Assembly: GCA_947167105.1 (NCBI GenBank) | Contig: CAMVGU010000017.1 | Location: 1-64,000, forward strand | Direction: 5' to 3' | From: an uncultured Selenomonas sp. | Lineage (GTDB): Bacteria; Bacillota; Negativicutes; Selenomonadales; Selenomonadaceae | Length of the DNA: 64,000 nt | Shown here: positions 1-8,299 of the stretch, one piece after another | Layout: each line of letters opens with the position of its first letter | Position numbering within the stretch: the stretch's first letter is position 1 | Position numbers and translations under genes: made by a program | The notes under the pieces: model-generated | What the model was told of the DNA's origin: nothing | Database searches by the model: none | The model's input: the letters and a program-made list of their open reading frames with translations, nothing else

Positions 1-21
1 TAATTTTGGCACCAGGAAGTG

Positions 22-576
22 TTACCCGAATTTAGGCAGATTTGAAACACGCCACGCATTGAACAGCAGGCCCTTGCTGCCTACCTCATTGCTGTCTGCC
101 AGCCCGCCGAAAAATTGCACCTCGGGAACTGCCTCGCTGACAATCTTCAGCAGCGGAGTCAGATCATAACCAAGACCGGCTCCCACCACAGTCAGCCCCA
201 CCACCTTCGGTGCCTTGGTACGCTGCAAGCGTTTCAGCAGATCCTGCCCCATTTCCTCCACGGTCATTTTCGCAGTCTCATAAGCAAAGGACTCCGCCAT
301 AGCGTGCTCAAAGATATTGAAAGTCAGACTGACCCCATAATCATAAAAAACACCGTCCCGGATGAACTTCGTCGTCACGCTGCCCACGACCTGTGTATCC
401 GGGAAATCTGCCTGCAGCCACCCGGCAAAATCACGAGCCTGATACAGATACTCTGCGGTGCAAAAAATCGCAGCGGACGTGCAGGATACGGACATGTGGG
501 CCAAAGCCTGCCTTGCCTCGTCACAGGCCGCCTCATAATCAGACATTGATTCCAGCAAGTATGTAAACTGCCTCAA
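22..576 (-). CDS. FIST-domain sensory protein, possibly truncated
   Basis: The 184-residue product resembles the N-terminal FIST domain, a predicted small-ligand sensing module found in signalling proteins. The central VVGSVTTKFI and late FFGGLAD segments are characteristic. The start is a TTG at 574-576, preceded by GGGAGGGTGTAGC; no ATG nearby has an equally good ribosome binding site. The gene lies 24 bp after metY and probably shares its transcript. The frame stops inside what is normally the end of FIST_N, and the FIST_C half would lie beyond the window edge. I cannot tell a natural short form from a frameshift. No transmembrane segment is seen. Confidence 0.6.
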   Translation of the reverse strand: MRQFTYLLESMSDYEAACDEARQALAHMSVSCTSAAIFCTAEYLYQARDFAGWLQADFPDTQVVGSVTTKFIRDGVFYDYGVSLTFNIFEHAMAESFAYETAKMTVEEMGQDLLKRLQRTKAPKVVGLTVVGAGLGYDLTPLLKIVSEAVPEVQFFGGLADSNEVGSKGLLFNAWRVSNLPKFG

Positions 577-600
577 GCTACACCCTCCCTGACTGCTGCC

Positions 601-1881
601 TCAGTGCACATTTGCCAACGCCTGCTCGATATCAGCCTTGATATCCTCGATATTTTCCAGGCCGCAGGAGAAACGGATCAGCCCCGGATTGATGCCGGCT
701 GCCGCCAGTTGCTCATCTGTCAGTTGGCGGTGGGTCTCGCTGGCGGGATGCAGCACGCAGCTCCTGATATCCGCCACATGCACTTCATTGCAGGCAAGCC
801 CCAGGCCATCCATAAACTGCACCGCCCTGGGCTTGCCCCCCTTGATGACAAAGGAAATAACCCCTGAGCCGCGCCCTCCCAGGTATTTCTCCGCCAGAGC
901 GTGCTGGCTGTCCCCTGCAAGCCCCGGATAGGAAACAGACTCCACCTTGTCCGATGCTGCCAGCAGCTCCGCCACGGCCTGAGCATTCTCGCAGTAGCGG
1001 GGCATGCGCACGGCCAGCGACTCCAGGCCCAGATTCAGCAGGAAGGCGGAGTGGGCGGCAGGATAGGCGCCGAAGTCGCGCATTAGCTGCATGCGTGCCT
1101 TCACGATATAGGCCGCCTTGCCGAATTCCTCCGTGTAGACGGTGCCGTGATAGGACTTATCCGGCTGGGTGAAATCCGGGAATTTTTTCCGCGCTTCCGC
1201 CGTCGTCCAGTCAAAATTACCGCTGTCCACGATAACGCCGCCCCCCTGCACGGCATGGCCGTCCATGTATTTCGTCGTGGAGTGGGTGACGATATCCGCA
1301 CCGAATGCGAAGGGCTTGCAAAGCACCGGGGTGGCAAAGGTATTGTCGATCAGGAAAGGCACCCCATGCTTATGGGCCACCTTGGCAAACTTTTCAATAT
1401 CGCAGACCACCAGGGCAGGATTGGCAATGGTTTCGCCGAATACGCACTTCGTGTTCTCCCGGAAGGCCCCATCAAGCTCCGCCTCCGTGGCATCCGGCGC
1501 CACAAAGATGCACTCTATGCCGAAGCGCTGCAGCGTCACGGCAAAAAGATTGATGGTGCCGCCGTAGATTGCCGAGGAGCAGAGGATGCTGTCCCCCGCC
1601 TGGCAGAGATTCAGCACAGAGAGGAGGTTCGCCGCCTGGCCGGAGGAGGTGCACATGGCGCCCACGCCCCCCTCCAGGGCCGCGATTTTCTTCTCCACCG
1701 CATCCACCGTGGGATTGGCAAAGCGGGAATAGATACAGGCCTCGGTGGGGTGATCGAAAATCTCGCCTATGCGCTCCGTGGAATCAAAGCGGTAAGTAGT
1801 GCTCTGCACGATGGGCATCACCCCCGGCTCCCCATTTTTCGGTTCATAGCCTGCATGCAGGCACAAAGTCTCATCCTTCAT
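601..1881 (-). CDS. metY: O-acetylhomoserine aminocarboxypropyltransferase (sulfhydrylase)
   Basis: PLP-dependent enzyme of the Cys/Met metabolism family, 426 residues, the usual length of MetY. It should make homocysteine from O-acetylhomoserine and sulfide in the cytoplasm. The PLP-binding lysine is K204 in HSTTKYMDGHA. The SYHGTVYTEEFG insert and the run from AYIVKARMQLMRDFG are typical of MetY rather than of cystathionine gamma-synthase. The ATG has AGGAGGAATACAG upstream. The start overlaps the stop of the preceding EAL gene by 11 bp, so the two are translationally coupled. A strict gamma-lyase role is less likely from the length and the insert. Confidence 0.9.
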   Translation of the reverse strand: MKDETLCLHAGYEPKNGEPGVMPIVQSTTYRFDSTERIGEIFDHPTEACIYSRFANPTVDAVEKKIAALEGGVGAMCTSSGQAANLLSVLNLCQAGDSILCSSAIYGGTINLFAVTLQRFGIECIFVAPDATEAELDGAFRENTKCVFGETIANPALVVCDIEKFAKVAHKHGVPFLIDNTFATPVLCKPFAFGADIVTHSTTKYMDGHAVQGGGVIVDSGNFDWTTAEARKKFPDFTQPDKSYHGTVYTEEFGKAAYIVKARMQLMRDFGAYPAAHSAFLLNLGLESLAVRMPRYCENAQAVAELLAASDKVESVSYPGLAGDSQHALAEKYLGGRGSGVISFVIKGGKPRAVQFMDGLGLACNEVHVADIRSCVLHPASETHRQLTDEQLAAAGINPGLIRFSCGLENIEDIKADIEQALANVH

Positions 1882-4066
1882 CTGTATTCCTCCTGCTGTC
1901 GCGATTACCGTACCAGCTGCCCCTGCCCACCATGCCCGTCGGCAGATCCAGCCCTACATTGCTCACATCCCGCACCAGGGACAGGTAATGCATCTGCCCG
2001 TCAAAGTTGAAGGGAATGATGGTATAAAGCTCCAGGCGCATATCGCCGAAATCATTCTTCGTATGGAACAGGGCAGACAAGTGGTTTCCCCCGGATTCAT
2101 GCAGGCGTCGCGGCACCACGCGCATATCATAGAAGCGGCAGAACTGCCAGCGCTCGCCGAAGGCAATGTATTCCCTGGCGTATGCCAGGACGGCTCCCCT
2201 GTTCGTAGCCACGATATCCGTCACCCGGCCCTGGGTCTCACCAACATAAAGGTTCACCACTGCGCCCCGTTCATTGAAAAGGTCAATGCGGGTGAAAAGC
2301 TCCAGCAAATGCTGCAATGCCAGACGGGTGTAGGCCCCCCTGCGACTGGATTCCGAGGCGGAACTGTTCACCGCTATGACGCCTATGGCCACCCTGCTGC
2401 GACCTGGGTCATGGGCAATGGCCTTGATGCGGATATTGCAGATATTGCCATTGACCACCGTATCGCTCATTTGCTCCTGGCCGGTCTTCAGCCCCCGCAA
2501 AATCATCCGCTGATAGCGCTTGCGCTGGCTCAGATCGCTGCTGGAGAACTGGCGCTCCAATTCCTCCAGGCTGGACACACCGACACTTATAAGGAAATTC
2601 CTGAACTCATTGTTGGCGTACAGGCACCGCGTCTCTCCCTCCCAGGCATGCTCCAGGATGGCAAAGGCCAGATCATTGAGCTGGTCGCGCCGCTCCTCCA
2701 GGCTGGCAAAGGGAAAGGTGCTCAAAACATTCAATGTGCCGATATCATGGTAATACTTCGCAGAATCCAGCGGCTCGAAGCCCAGGCCGGACTGGGAAGT
2801 CATATGCTGGCGTATGGTTTCCTCCAAGGGCAGCGGGCGGCCAAAGAGATAGCCCTGGACAATCTCGCAGCCAATGGAACGGAGGAACTCAAACTGCTCC
2901 TCTGTCTCCACTCCTTCCGTCAGAGTGTGAAGTCCCAAATCCTTGGCCAAATTCACTATGCCCTTAAGCATAGTGCGTGTCTTCGGCTGTTTATCGAAGT
3001 CACGCATGAACTGCATATCAATTTTCAATACATCGAATTCGTATTGGACCAGGGTGTTCAGTGAAGAATAGCCGCTGCCGAAGTCATCCATCCACAGCTC
3101 GTAGCCCGCCTGGCGGAACTTATTGAGTTCCTCCTGCATCAGTTCATCACCGATGGCGCTCTCCGTAACCTCGATATGCAGCTGCTCCCGCCGCGTGCCT
3201 GTCTCGCGGCAAATTTCCTCAATAGCCCCGAACATATCCTGCAGCAGGAAATCCACCCTGGAAAGATTCACCGAGACACGGGTAGGCTTGCAGCCCTCAG
3301 ACTCCCGCGCCCTGATGGTCTGCAAATCCCGGCAAACCTGGCGTATGATGTAGAGATCCAGCTTATCCGAGAGATGGGCCTGCTCCAGCACCTCCACAAA
3401 AACGCCTGGTGAAATCATGCCGTAATCCGGGTCCAGCCAGCGGGCCAGGGCCTCAAAGCCGCAGATTTCCCTGGTCATCACGCGTATCTCAGGCTGATAG
3501 TAGACCTGGATTTCTCCCCGCTCCAGCGCCGTCTGGAAATGGCTGGCTATGTACTGGCGCAGCTTTTGCTGCTCCTCCAGGGACTCGTCGAAATAGCACC
3601 AGTATTTGTCATACAGGCGCTTGATGCTCTCACAGGCAAGCTTGGCACGGTCCAGGATCAAGGCCACATCCGTAACACCGCTGTCCGGCACATAGATGCC
3701 CGCCTTCATAGCGACCTGCACAGCCTTCGCGTAGCCCTTCACCCGTTCCTCAAGGCGCTCGATGCGCTCCACAATCTGCTCATTCATCACCACTACCACG
3801 AAGTGATCCTCGTGCAGGCGGGCCAGCACAGCGTCAGGGAAGGACTCTTTCAACAGCTCGGCAATCTGCCGCAAAAACTCATTACCGGCCTGAAAGCCGT
3901 AATTCTGGTTATATTCCTTGAAATTCTCGATATCCATGTAAATGAAGGCAAGGGTTCCCTCACCTGAGCCACGGACGAGAAAGGATGTTTCTTCCATGAA
4001 GTGGCTGAGGTTGGATAGCCCTGTCACATCATCCGTGCGCCGCCTGTTGTCCCTTCGTTCATTCAT
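1871..4066 (-). CDS. GGDEF (degenerate)-EAL protein, probable c-di-GMP phosphodiesterase
   Basis: About 731 residues. An N-terminal GGDEF-like domain (about 15-165) has HEDHF where GGDEF is expected, so it is probably not a cyclase. The EAL domain (about 175-430) keeps FEALARW, VSVNLSR, DDFGSGYSS and TEGVETEEQ, consistent with active c-di-GMP hydrolysis. The C-terminal 300 residues look PAS-like and contain no obvious enzyme motif. No transmembrane segment or signal peptide is evident. I chose the ATG at 4066, behind GGAGGTGAACCGG; an upstream frame extension lacks a ribosome binding site. It overlaps metY downstream, and the upstream DNA holds a DnaA-box cluster. Confidence 0.88.
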   Translation of the reverse strand: MNERRDNRRRTDDVTGLSNLSHFMEETSFLVRGSGEGTLAFIYMDIENFKEYNQNYGFQAGNEFLRQIAELLKESFPDAVLARLHEDHFVVVVMNEQIVERIERLEERVKGYAKAVQVAMKAGIYVPDSGVTDVALILDRAKLACESIKRLYDKYWCYFDESLEEQQKLRQYIASHFQTALERGEIQVYYQPEIRVMTREICGFEALARWLDPDYGMISPGVFVEVLEQAHLSDKLDLYIIRQVCRDLQTIRARESEGCKPTRVSVNLSRVDFLLQDMFGAIEEICRETGTRREQLHIEVTESAIGDELMQEELNKFRQAGYELWMDDFGSGYSSLNTLVQYEFDVLKIDMQFMRDFDKQPKTRTMLKGIVNLAKDLGLHTLTEGVETEEQFEFLRSIGCEIVQGYLFGRPLPLEETIRQHMTSQSGLGFEPLDSAKYYHDIGTLNVLSTFPFASLEERRDQLNDLAFAILEHAWEGETRCLYANNEFRNFLISVGVSSLEELERQFSSSDLSQRKRYQRMILRGLKTGQEQMSDTVVNGNICNIRIKAIAHDPGRSRVAIGVIAVNSSASESSRRGAYTRLALQHLLELFTRIDLFNERGAVVNLYVGETQGRVTDIVATNRGAVLAYAREYIAFGERWQFCRFYDMRVVPRRLHESGGNHLSALFHTKNDFGDMRLELYTIIPFNFDGQMHYLSLVRDVSNVGLDLPTGMVGRGSWYGNRDSRRNTDEG

Positions 4067-4086
4067 CCGGTTCACCTCCGCAGCAG

Positions 4087-4223
4087 ATATCCACAATTTT
4101 GTCCATTTTTCTGTGGATAGCCTGTGCATAATGTGGATAACTTAGCAAATTCGGGTCTTATGCCCCATCTTTCTATAAGCCCAGCCTGTGCATAATGTGG
4201 ATAAAAGAAATAAGTTATCCACA
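4087..4223. promoter_or_regulatory. Cluster of five DnaA boxes
   Basis: Three perfect TTATCCACA boxes lie at 4132-4140 (reverse), 4196-4204 (reverse) and 4215-4223 (forward). Two one-mismatch boxes lie at 4087-4095 (ATATCCACA) and 4112-4120 (TGTGGATAG). All five sit in 137 bp directly upstream of the EAL gene start and just after the stop of the next gene upstream. There is no dnaA, dnaN or AT-rich unwinding element beside them. A DnaA-responsive promoter or a DnaA-titrating site therefore fits better than an origin. Confidence 0.75.
4119..4204 (+). repeat. 22-bp direct repeat carrying DnaA boxes
   Basis: AGCCTGTGCATAATGTGGAT followed by AA occurs identically at 4119-4140 and 4183-4204, 64 bp apart. 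Each copy ends in a perfect reverse DnaA box. The shared flank CTGTGCATAA beyond the 9-mer suggests duplication of a functional unit rather than chance recurrence of the box. Confidence 0.85.
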
Positions 4224-4226
4224 TAC

Positions 4227-4994
4227 TCAAAGTGAAATGCGGAAATACTCCTCAATGGCATCACGGGCAGTTATGCGCTTGCCATGGCGCGTCATCTGCA
4301 TGGGGTTCCTGCTCCGCTTCATCTCTGCCACAGCTGCATGATAAATCTCATCCTCTACGGAGCCGGGCACCAGATCCTCCCAATGGGCCGCACTGTAACG
4401 GCGTTCCTCAATGGCGTTCTGGGGCCTGCCTGTCACTTCCAGCTCACAGAGAAACTGAATCTGCTGCTTTTTGGGCCGCAGGTAATAATGCTCCAGATAA
4501 TAAACATCCGTATAGCTGTAGCTACTGTCCGGGCGCGTTCCCCTGGAAGTTACGCCCTCCGTCTCCCCCACCTGCACCAGCTTCACCCAAATATCAATAA
4601 TCTGCTCACTGCTGGAATGGGGCAGGGGCAGCCAGCGGGCATTCTGCATATCCAGATAATAGGCAAAGCCGTTTTCCTCCTCGATAATCTTCACATAGCG
4701 CTGTTTTTTGTCCCTTTTGCTCTTGTCCTCAGTCTCTTCCTTACTGGCTTTATCAGCCTCCATGCGTTCATTGGTGCGCTTGAACCAACCACCCACCGAG
4801 CTGTCATCATGGCTACGGCTCCCAGACTCATTATCGGCCTCCTTCACCACCCCGACAAACTCGCCATCCTCATTCTCTATAGGCTCCGGTTCGGTTTCCG
4901 CCGCCCAAGCTATGGGCTGAACTGCCATCAGCCCCAGAGCACAGACAACCCCCAAGGCACATTTCCTCACCGGAAGCAATTTTCCGTACAGCAT
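4227..4994 (-). CDS. Secreted protein of unknown function
   Basis: About 255 residues with a clear signal peptide: basic start, hydrophobic run VVCALGLMAVQPIAWA, then cleavage near AWA-AE. Next comes a strongly acidic low-complexity linker (about 35-100), and then a globular domain rich in Tyr and Trp (VKIIEEENGFAYYLD, YTDVYYLEHYYLRPKKQQ). It is exported to the periplasm or surface. I do not recognise the family. The ATG at 4994 is chosen because AGGAG sits 8 bp upstream, whereas the alternative GTG at 5003 overlaps the ribosome binding site. It stands alone, with a DnaA-box cluster after its stop. Confidence 0.8.
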   Translation of the reverse strand: MLYGKLLPVRKCALGVVCALGLMAVQPIAWAAETEPEPIENEDGEFVGVVKEADNESGSRSHDDSSVGGWFKRTNERMEADKASKEETEDKSKRDKKQRYVKIIEEENGFAYYLDMQNARWLPLPHSSSEQIIDIWVKLVQVGETEGVTSRGTRPDSSYSYTDVYYLEHYYLRPKKQQIQFLCELEVTGRPQNAIEERRYSAAHWEDLVPGSVEDEIYHAAVAEMKRSRNPMQMTRHGKRITARDAIEEYFRISL

Positions 4995-5310
4995 AACCGC
5001 CACTCCTCTCTCAATACAGGTATATTTCGCTCTTAAGGCGGCGTTTTCCTTGTCTGTAGCAAATAAAAAGGCAGGTGCCCAACTCTAGCACAAAACAAGG
5101 CAAAAGATATTTGACAATGCTGCTATTATTTTGGAAGCCTTAATTGCACGCCCCAGGATTATCAGCGTTAAGGAATTTTTGTGCATGGAATGAAACAGGC
5201 AGCTTATCCTCCCCTTGTCTTTCTATATATTTCAGGCATAGCATTTGACACCGTTATACAGATAGAGTTATAATTGATTTACAATATTACAACCAACAGG
5301 AGATAATGCT
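4995..5310. other. Divergent intergenic region
   Basis: About 316 bp between the secreted-protein gene (leftward) and lysA (rightward). It holds the lysA promoter at 5245-5274 and the lysA ribosome binding site AGGAGATAATGCT. The leftward promoter could not be placed with confidence. No riboswitch-like or tRNA-like structure was recognised; in particular I see no lysine-riboswitch signature. Confidence 0.6.
5245..5274 (+). promoter_or_regulatory. Sigma-70 promoter of lysA
   Basis: Consensus -35 TTGACA (5245-5250), an 18-bp spacer and consensus -10 TATAAT (5269-5274), ending 36 bp before the lysA ATG. Both hexamers match perfectly, so expression is probably strong. Confidence 0.85.
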
Positions 5311-6567
5311 ATGACCACAAAGACTTTTCCCCTCAGCCAGGCGCGCCTGGAGGAGGTAGTCAAGGAATACCCTACCCCCTTCCATATATACGACGAGCAT
5401 GCCATCCGCGAGAATCTGCGGGGACTGCAGAGGGCCTTTGCCTGGGCGCCAGAGTTCCGGGAGCATTTCGCCGTGAAGGCCACGCCGAACCCGCGCATCG
5501 TGCAGATTCTGGCCGAGGAGGGGGCAGGCACGGACTGCTCCAGCCTGGCGGAGCTCTTGATTTCCCAGGCAGCCGGTGTCACAGGCGAAAAAATCATGCT
5601 GACCTCAAACGATACCCCGGCAGACGAATTCCAAAAGGCCATAGAGCTGGGTGCCATCATCAATCTGGATGATATCAGCCATCTGGACTATCTGGCGGAG
5701 CATGCGGGCCTGCCGGGCTGCCTTTCCTTCCGCTACAATCCCGGCAATCTCATCGAGGGCAACGACATCATTGGCAAGCCCACCGAAGCCAAGTACGGCC
5801 TCACCCGTGAACAGCTATTCACGGCCTATGCCCGGGCCAAGGAAATGGGCGTAAAGCGCTTCGGCCTGCATACAATGGTCATTTCCAACGAACTGCGCAC
5901 AGAGGGCTTCCTCTATACCGCCCGCCTGATGTTCGAACTGGCTGCGGAACTTAAACAAAAGGACGGGGTGGACTTTGAGTTCATCAATCTGGGGGGCGGC
6001 ATCGGCATCCCCTACCAACTGGAGGATGAGCCTGTGGATCTTGCCGCTGTCGGCTCCGGCATCCATAAGCTCTTCGAGGAAATCCTGGTGCCGGCCGGCC
6101 TGGGCCATGTGCGCCTTGCCATGGAAAGCGGCCGCGCCATGACCGGCCCCGCCGGCTGGCTCGTCTCCACCGTCCTGCATGAGAAAAAGACCTACAAAGA
6201 CTATATCGGCCTGGACTCCTGCATGGCAAATCTGATGCGCCCCGCCCTCTACGGCGCCTATCACCATATCACCGTCGCCGGCAAGGAAGATGCCCCCAGG
6301 GATCACATGTACGACATCACAGGCTCCCTGTGCGAGAACAACGACAAATTCGCCATTGACCGCTTCCTGCCGCAAATCGAAATCGGGGATCGGGTGATTA
6401 TCCACGATACCGGTGCCCACGGCCACGCCATGGGCTTCAACTACAACGGCAAGCTCTGGAGCGCCGAGCTGCTGCTGCGGGAAGATGGCAGCATAGAGCT
6501 TATCCGCCGCGCCCAGACCATTGACGATTATTTTGCCACCCTCAGATATCCCGGCTCGCTGCTATAA
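5311..6567 (+). CDS. lysA: Diaminopimelate decarboxylase-type PLP enzyme
   Basis: Fold-type III PLP decarboxylase, 418 residues, the normal size for LysA, which converts meso-diaminopimelate to lysine. The PLP lysine is K56 in EHFAVKATPNP. The LGGGIGIPY phosphate-binding loop, MESGRAMTGPAGW and the GSLCENNDKFA segment with its catalytic Cys are all present. The ATG follows AGGAGATAATGCT. It is monocistronic: an insertion sequence begins 8 bp after the stop. Related decarboxylases (ornithine/lysine, carboxynorspermidine) share the fold, so substrate is inferred from overall resemblance. Confidence 0.82.
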   Translation: MTTKTFPLSQARLEEVVKEYPTPFHIYDEHAIRENLRGLQRAFAWAPEFREHFAVKATPNPRIVQILAEEGAGTDCSSLAELLISQAAGVTGEKIMLTSNDTPADEFQKAIELGAIINLDDISHLDYLAEHAGLPGCLSFRYNPGNLIEGNDIIGKPTEAKYGLTREQLFTAYARAKEMGVKRFGLHTMVISNELRTEGFLYTARLMFELAAELKQKDGVDFEFINLGGGIGIPYQLEDEPVDLAAVGSGIHKLFEEILVPAGLGHVRLAMESGRAMTGPAGWLVSTVLHEKKTYKDYIGLDSCMANLMRPALYGAYHHITVAGKEDAPRDHMYDITGSLCENNDKFAIDRFLPQIEIGDRVIIHDTGAHGHAMGFNYNGKLWSAELLLREDGSIELIRRAQTIDDYFATLRYPGSLL

Positions 6568-6577
6568 AATCATTAAC

Positions 6578-7939
6578 TCAACTTTCCCAGCATAAATTTG
6601 GGAACAATCCCTTGATATACCTGCTCTGGCTGGCAATCCAATTGCTCACTTTACTTTTTATGGTTTCTGTATCCTCAGTTCCGTAACCGTTTATGGTTTC
6701 CATGAAGAGACTCATAAGTGACCGTAGTGCATCCGAAAGTTCCATGTCCTGCACATCCTCGCAAAGTGCAAAGAACAGGCCTCCGTAGGTTTTGGGGTCG
6801 TTTTCCTGGCGGCGCAGCCATTCGAGAAATGTATAGCGGGCAAAGACAATTACCGTATGTGCCACAGCAGAGTCATAGCTGCGGGTCTGGAACTCCCTGC
6901 CAAGCTTCAGAAGGGACTTGCTTGCCTTGAAGAAGGTTTCAATATTCCAGCGCATCCCATATATGCGAATTATCTCATCCTCTGAGAGCGCATTGTCCGT
7001 AGACAGGATATACAGCAGCTCGCTCTTTTTGTTGCGGTTCCTGACAAAAACAATGCGAACAGGAAGGTAATGTTTCCTCGTCCTTACCATGAGGGAACGG
7101 TACAGCCTGTTATTGCTCCTGCCCATGGCGTTTTTTGACAGCTGCGGCAAGGTGTACAAATGCCCATTGTAATAGTAGCGCTGCTTCATGTCCTTGACCA
7201 TGCCAATGACATCCTGCCCCAGGTCCGAAAGGCTTTTGACAAAAGGTTCCGTCGTAAACCAACTGTCCATCAGTATATAGTCGGCATGGATTCCTGCCGC
7301 AAGGGCAGACTCTACCATGCGCAAGGCTGCTTCCGGCTTTTGCATCATGCTTTCCATCATGGCTTTCCAGCCGTTGGTGCGGTGGTCAATATCCTTGTCG
7401 GCTTCCTGGTAGCGATTCCTGAGCTTGGCCGACGAAAGCAACACAAAGGAAACAGGAATGAAGCTGAAGCCGTCCGACCAGCCAAGTGCCAAGAGGTTGA
7501 AGCCACGGACAAATTCATGAAACACATGGTCATACACCTTTGCGAGGAGTTCCACGGCTTTGCTGCGGTTACGCCGCAGCACTGAATCGTCGAGGACAAG
7601 CACAGTGACCCTGCTCTTGCAGGTAAGCTTCCGCAGGGCAGTCGTTACCCGAATGGCCAGGAGCAGGAGGAACTTCTTCCAATTGAAGGAAGGGTTGCTG
7701 AGAAAACGGTAATAGGAACTCTTGGAAGCAGCATGGTCGTTATGCTTTGACTCCAGGGAACGGAACAGATTCTTCCCGTGGAAAACAAGCATGACAAGGC
7801 GCTGGAACATTTCAAGGGCAGAAAGACCGCAGCCCTTGCGTATATTGGCCTTATAAAGGAGCTTGGCAATTTGAAGATCCTTTAAGACAGAGAAAATCTG
7901 ATTTTGGGACTGTTCAAAAGAATAGTTTTGGTATAACAT
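6578..7939 (-). CDS. IS4-family DDE transposase
   Basis: Intact 453-residue transposase. Catalytic residues are visible as LVLDDS (D117/D118), LMDSWF, and an IS4-type Y-R-E-K signature in YGMRWNIETFFKASKS. The length fits IS4-group enzymes, and the frame has no interruption, so the element may still be mobile. It reads toward lysA. The ATG at 7939 is the natural start, MLYQNYSFEQSQ. Confidence 0.9.
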   Translation of the reverse strand: MLYQNYSFEQSQNQIFSVLKDLQIAKLLYKANIRKGCGLSALEMFQRLVMLVFHGKNLFRSLESKHNDHAASKSSYYRFLSNPSFNWKKFLLLLAIRVTTALRKLTCKSRVTVLVLDDSVLRRNRSKAVELLAKVYDHVFHEFVRGFNLLALGWSDGFSFIPVSFVLLSSAKLRNRYQEADKDIDHRTNGWKAMMESMMQKPEAALRMVESALAAGIHADYILMDSWFTTEPFVKSLSDLGQDVIGMVKDMKQRYYYNGHLYTLPQLSKNAMGRSNNRLYRSLMVRTRKHYLPVRIVFVRNRNKKSELLYILSTDNALSEDEIIRIYGMRWNIETFFKASKSLLKLGREFQTRSYDSAVAHTVIVFARYTFLEWLRRQENDPKTYGGLFFALCEDVQDMELSDALRSLMSLFMETINGYGTEDTETIKSKVSNWIASQSRYIKGLFPNLCWES

Positions 7940-8059
7940 GGAGTCAGCACCTTTCTGGTATTTGGGTTGTAGCTGATTCCATTATACCAAGAACAGGTGC
8001 TATTTTGTTGTCAAGAAAGGCTTTATATCCTATGCGATGCCAGTATTTTCAAGAGATTA

Positions 8060-8220
8060 GGGCGTGTTGATTAAATGAGCTTAGTCCAGATTTGTGGGGA
8101 TTGGCTGCCCATGCAAGGCGACAAACCGCAGGCATAGTGGGGCTATGCTGAGGATTTGTCAACGCAGCAGGGGCAGTCAAGACCCGTGAAGATGGGCTGA
8201 GCGAATTAATCAACACGCCC
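8060..8220. mobile_element. 161-bp MITE, copy 1, nested in the IS
   Basis: Non-coding element bounded by perfect 15-bp inverted repeats, GGGCGTGTTGATTAA and its complement. It is flanked by TA on both sides (8058-8059 and 8221-8222), as expected for TA-targeting IS630 or IS5-type transposition. Internally it can fold into nested stems, including GCATAG/CTATGC at 8132-8148. A 162-bp homologue with the same ends and TA flanks lies at 51271-51432. It sits 17 bp inside the IS right repeat, so it inserted after the IS. Confidence 0.8.
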
Positions 8221-8299
8221 TAGCCTTATTTTCGTGGTGGGAAAGTTGAGTATGGTATTTGTGTAAACTTATCAAGATTTAATTTGCTTTTTACGCAAT

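Larger units (their letters stand above)
6576..8251 (-). mobile_element. IS4-type insertion sequence with a nested MITE
   Basis: The ends carry inverted repeats: ACTCAACTTTCCCA at 6576-6589 and its complement at 8238-8251. They bracket one transposase gene whose stop lies inside the left repeat. The element is 1,676 bp, of which 161 bp is a MITE inserted near the right end, so the original was about 1.5 kb. I could not identify a target-site duplication. A remnant of a related copy lies at 22871-22924. Confidence 0.82.

Noticed and set aside
4087..4223. A chromosomal replication origin
   Set aside because: The DnaA boxes are real, but there is no dnaA, dnaN, recF or clear AT-rich unwinding region nearby.
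6560..8260. A target-site duplication around the IS
   Set aside because: Flanks ATCATTA and ATGGTAT do not form a convincing direct repeat.
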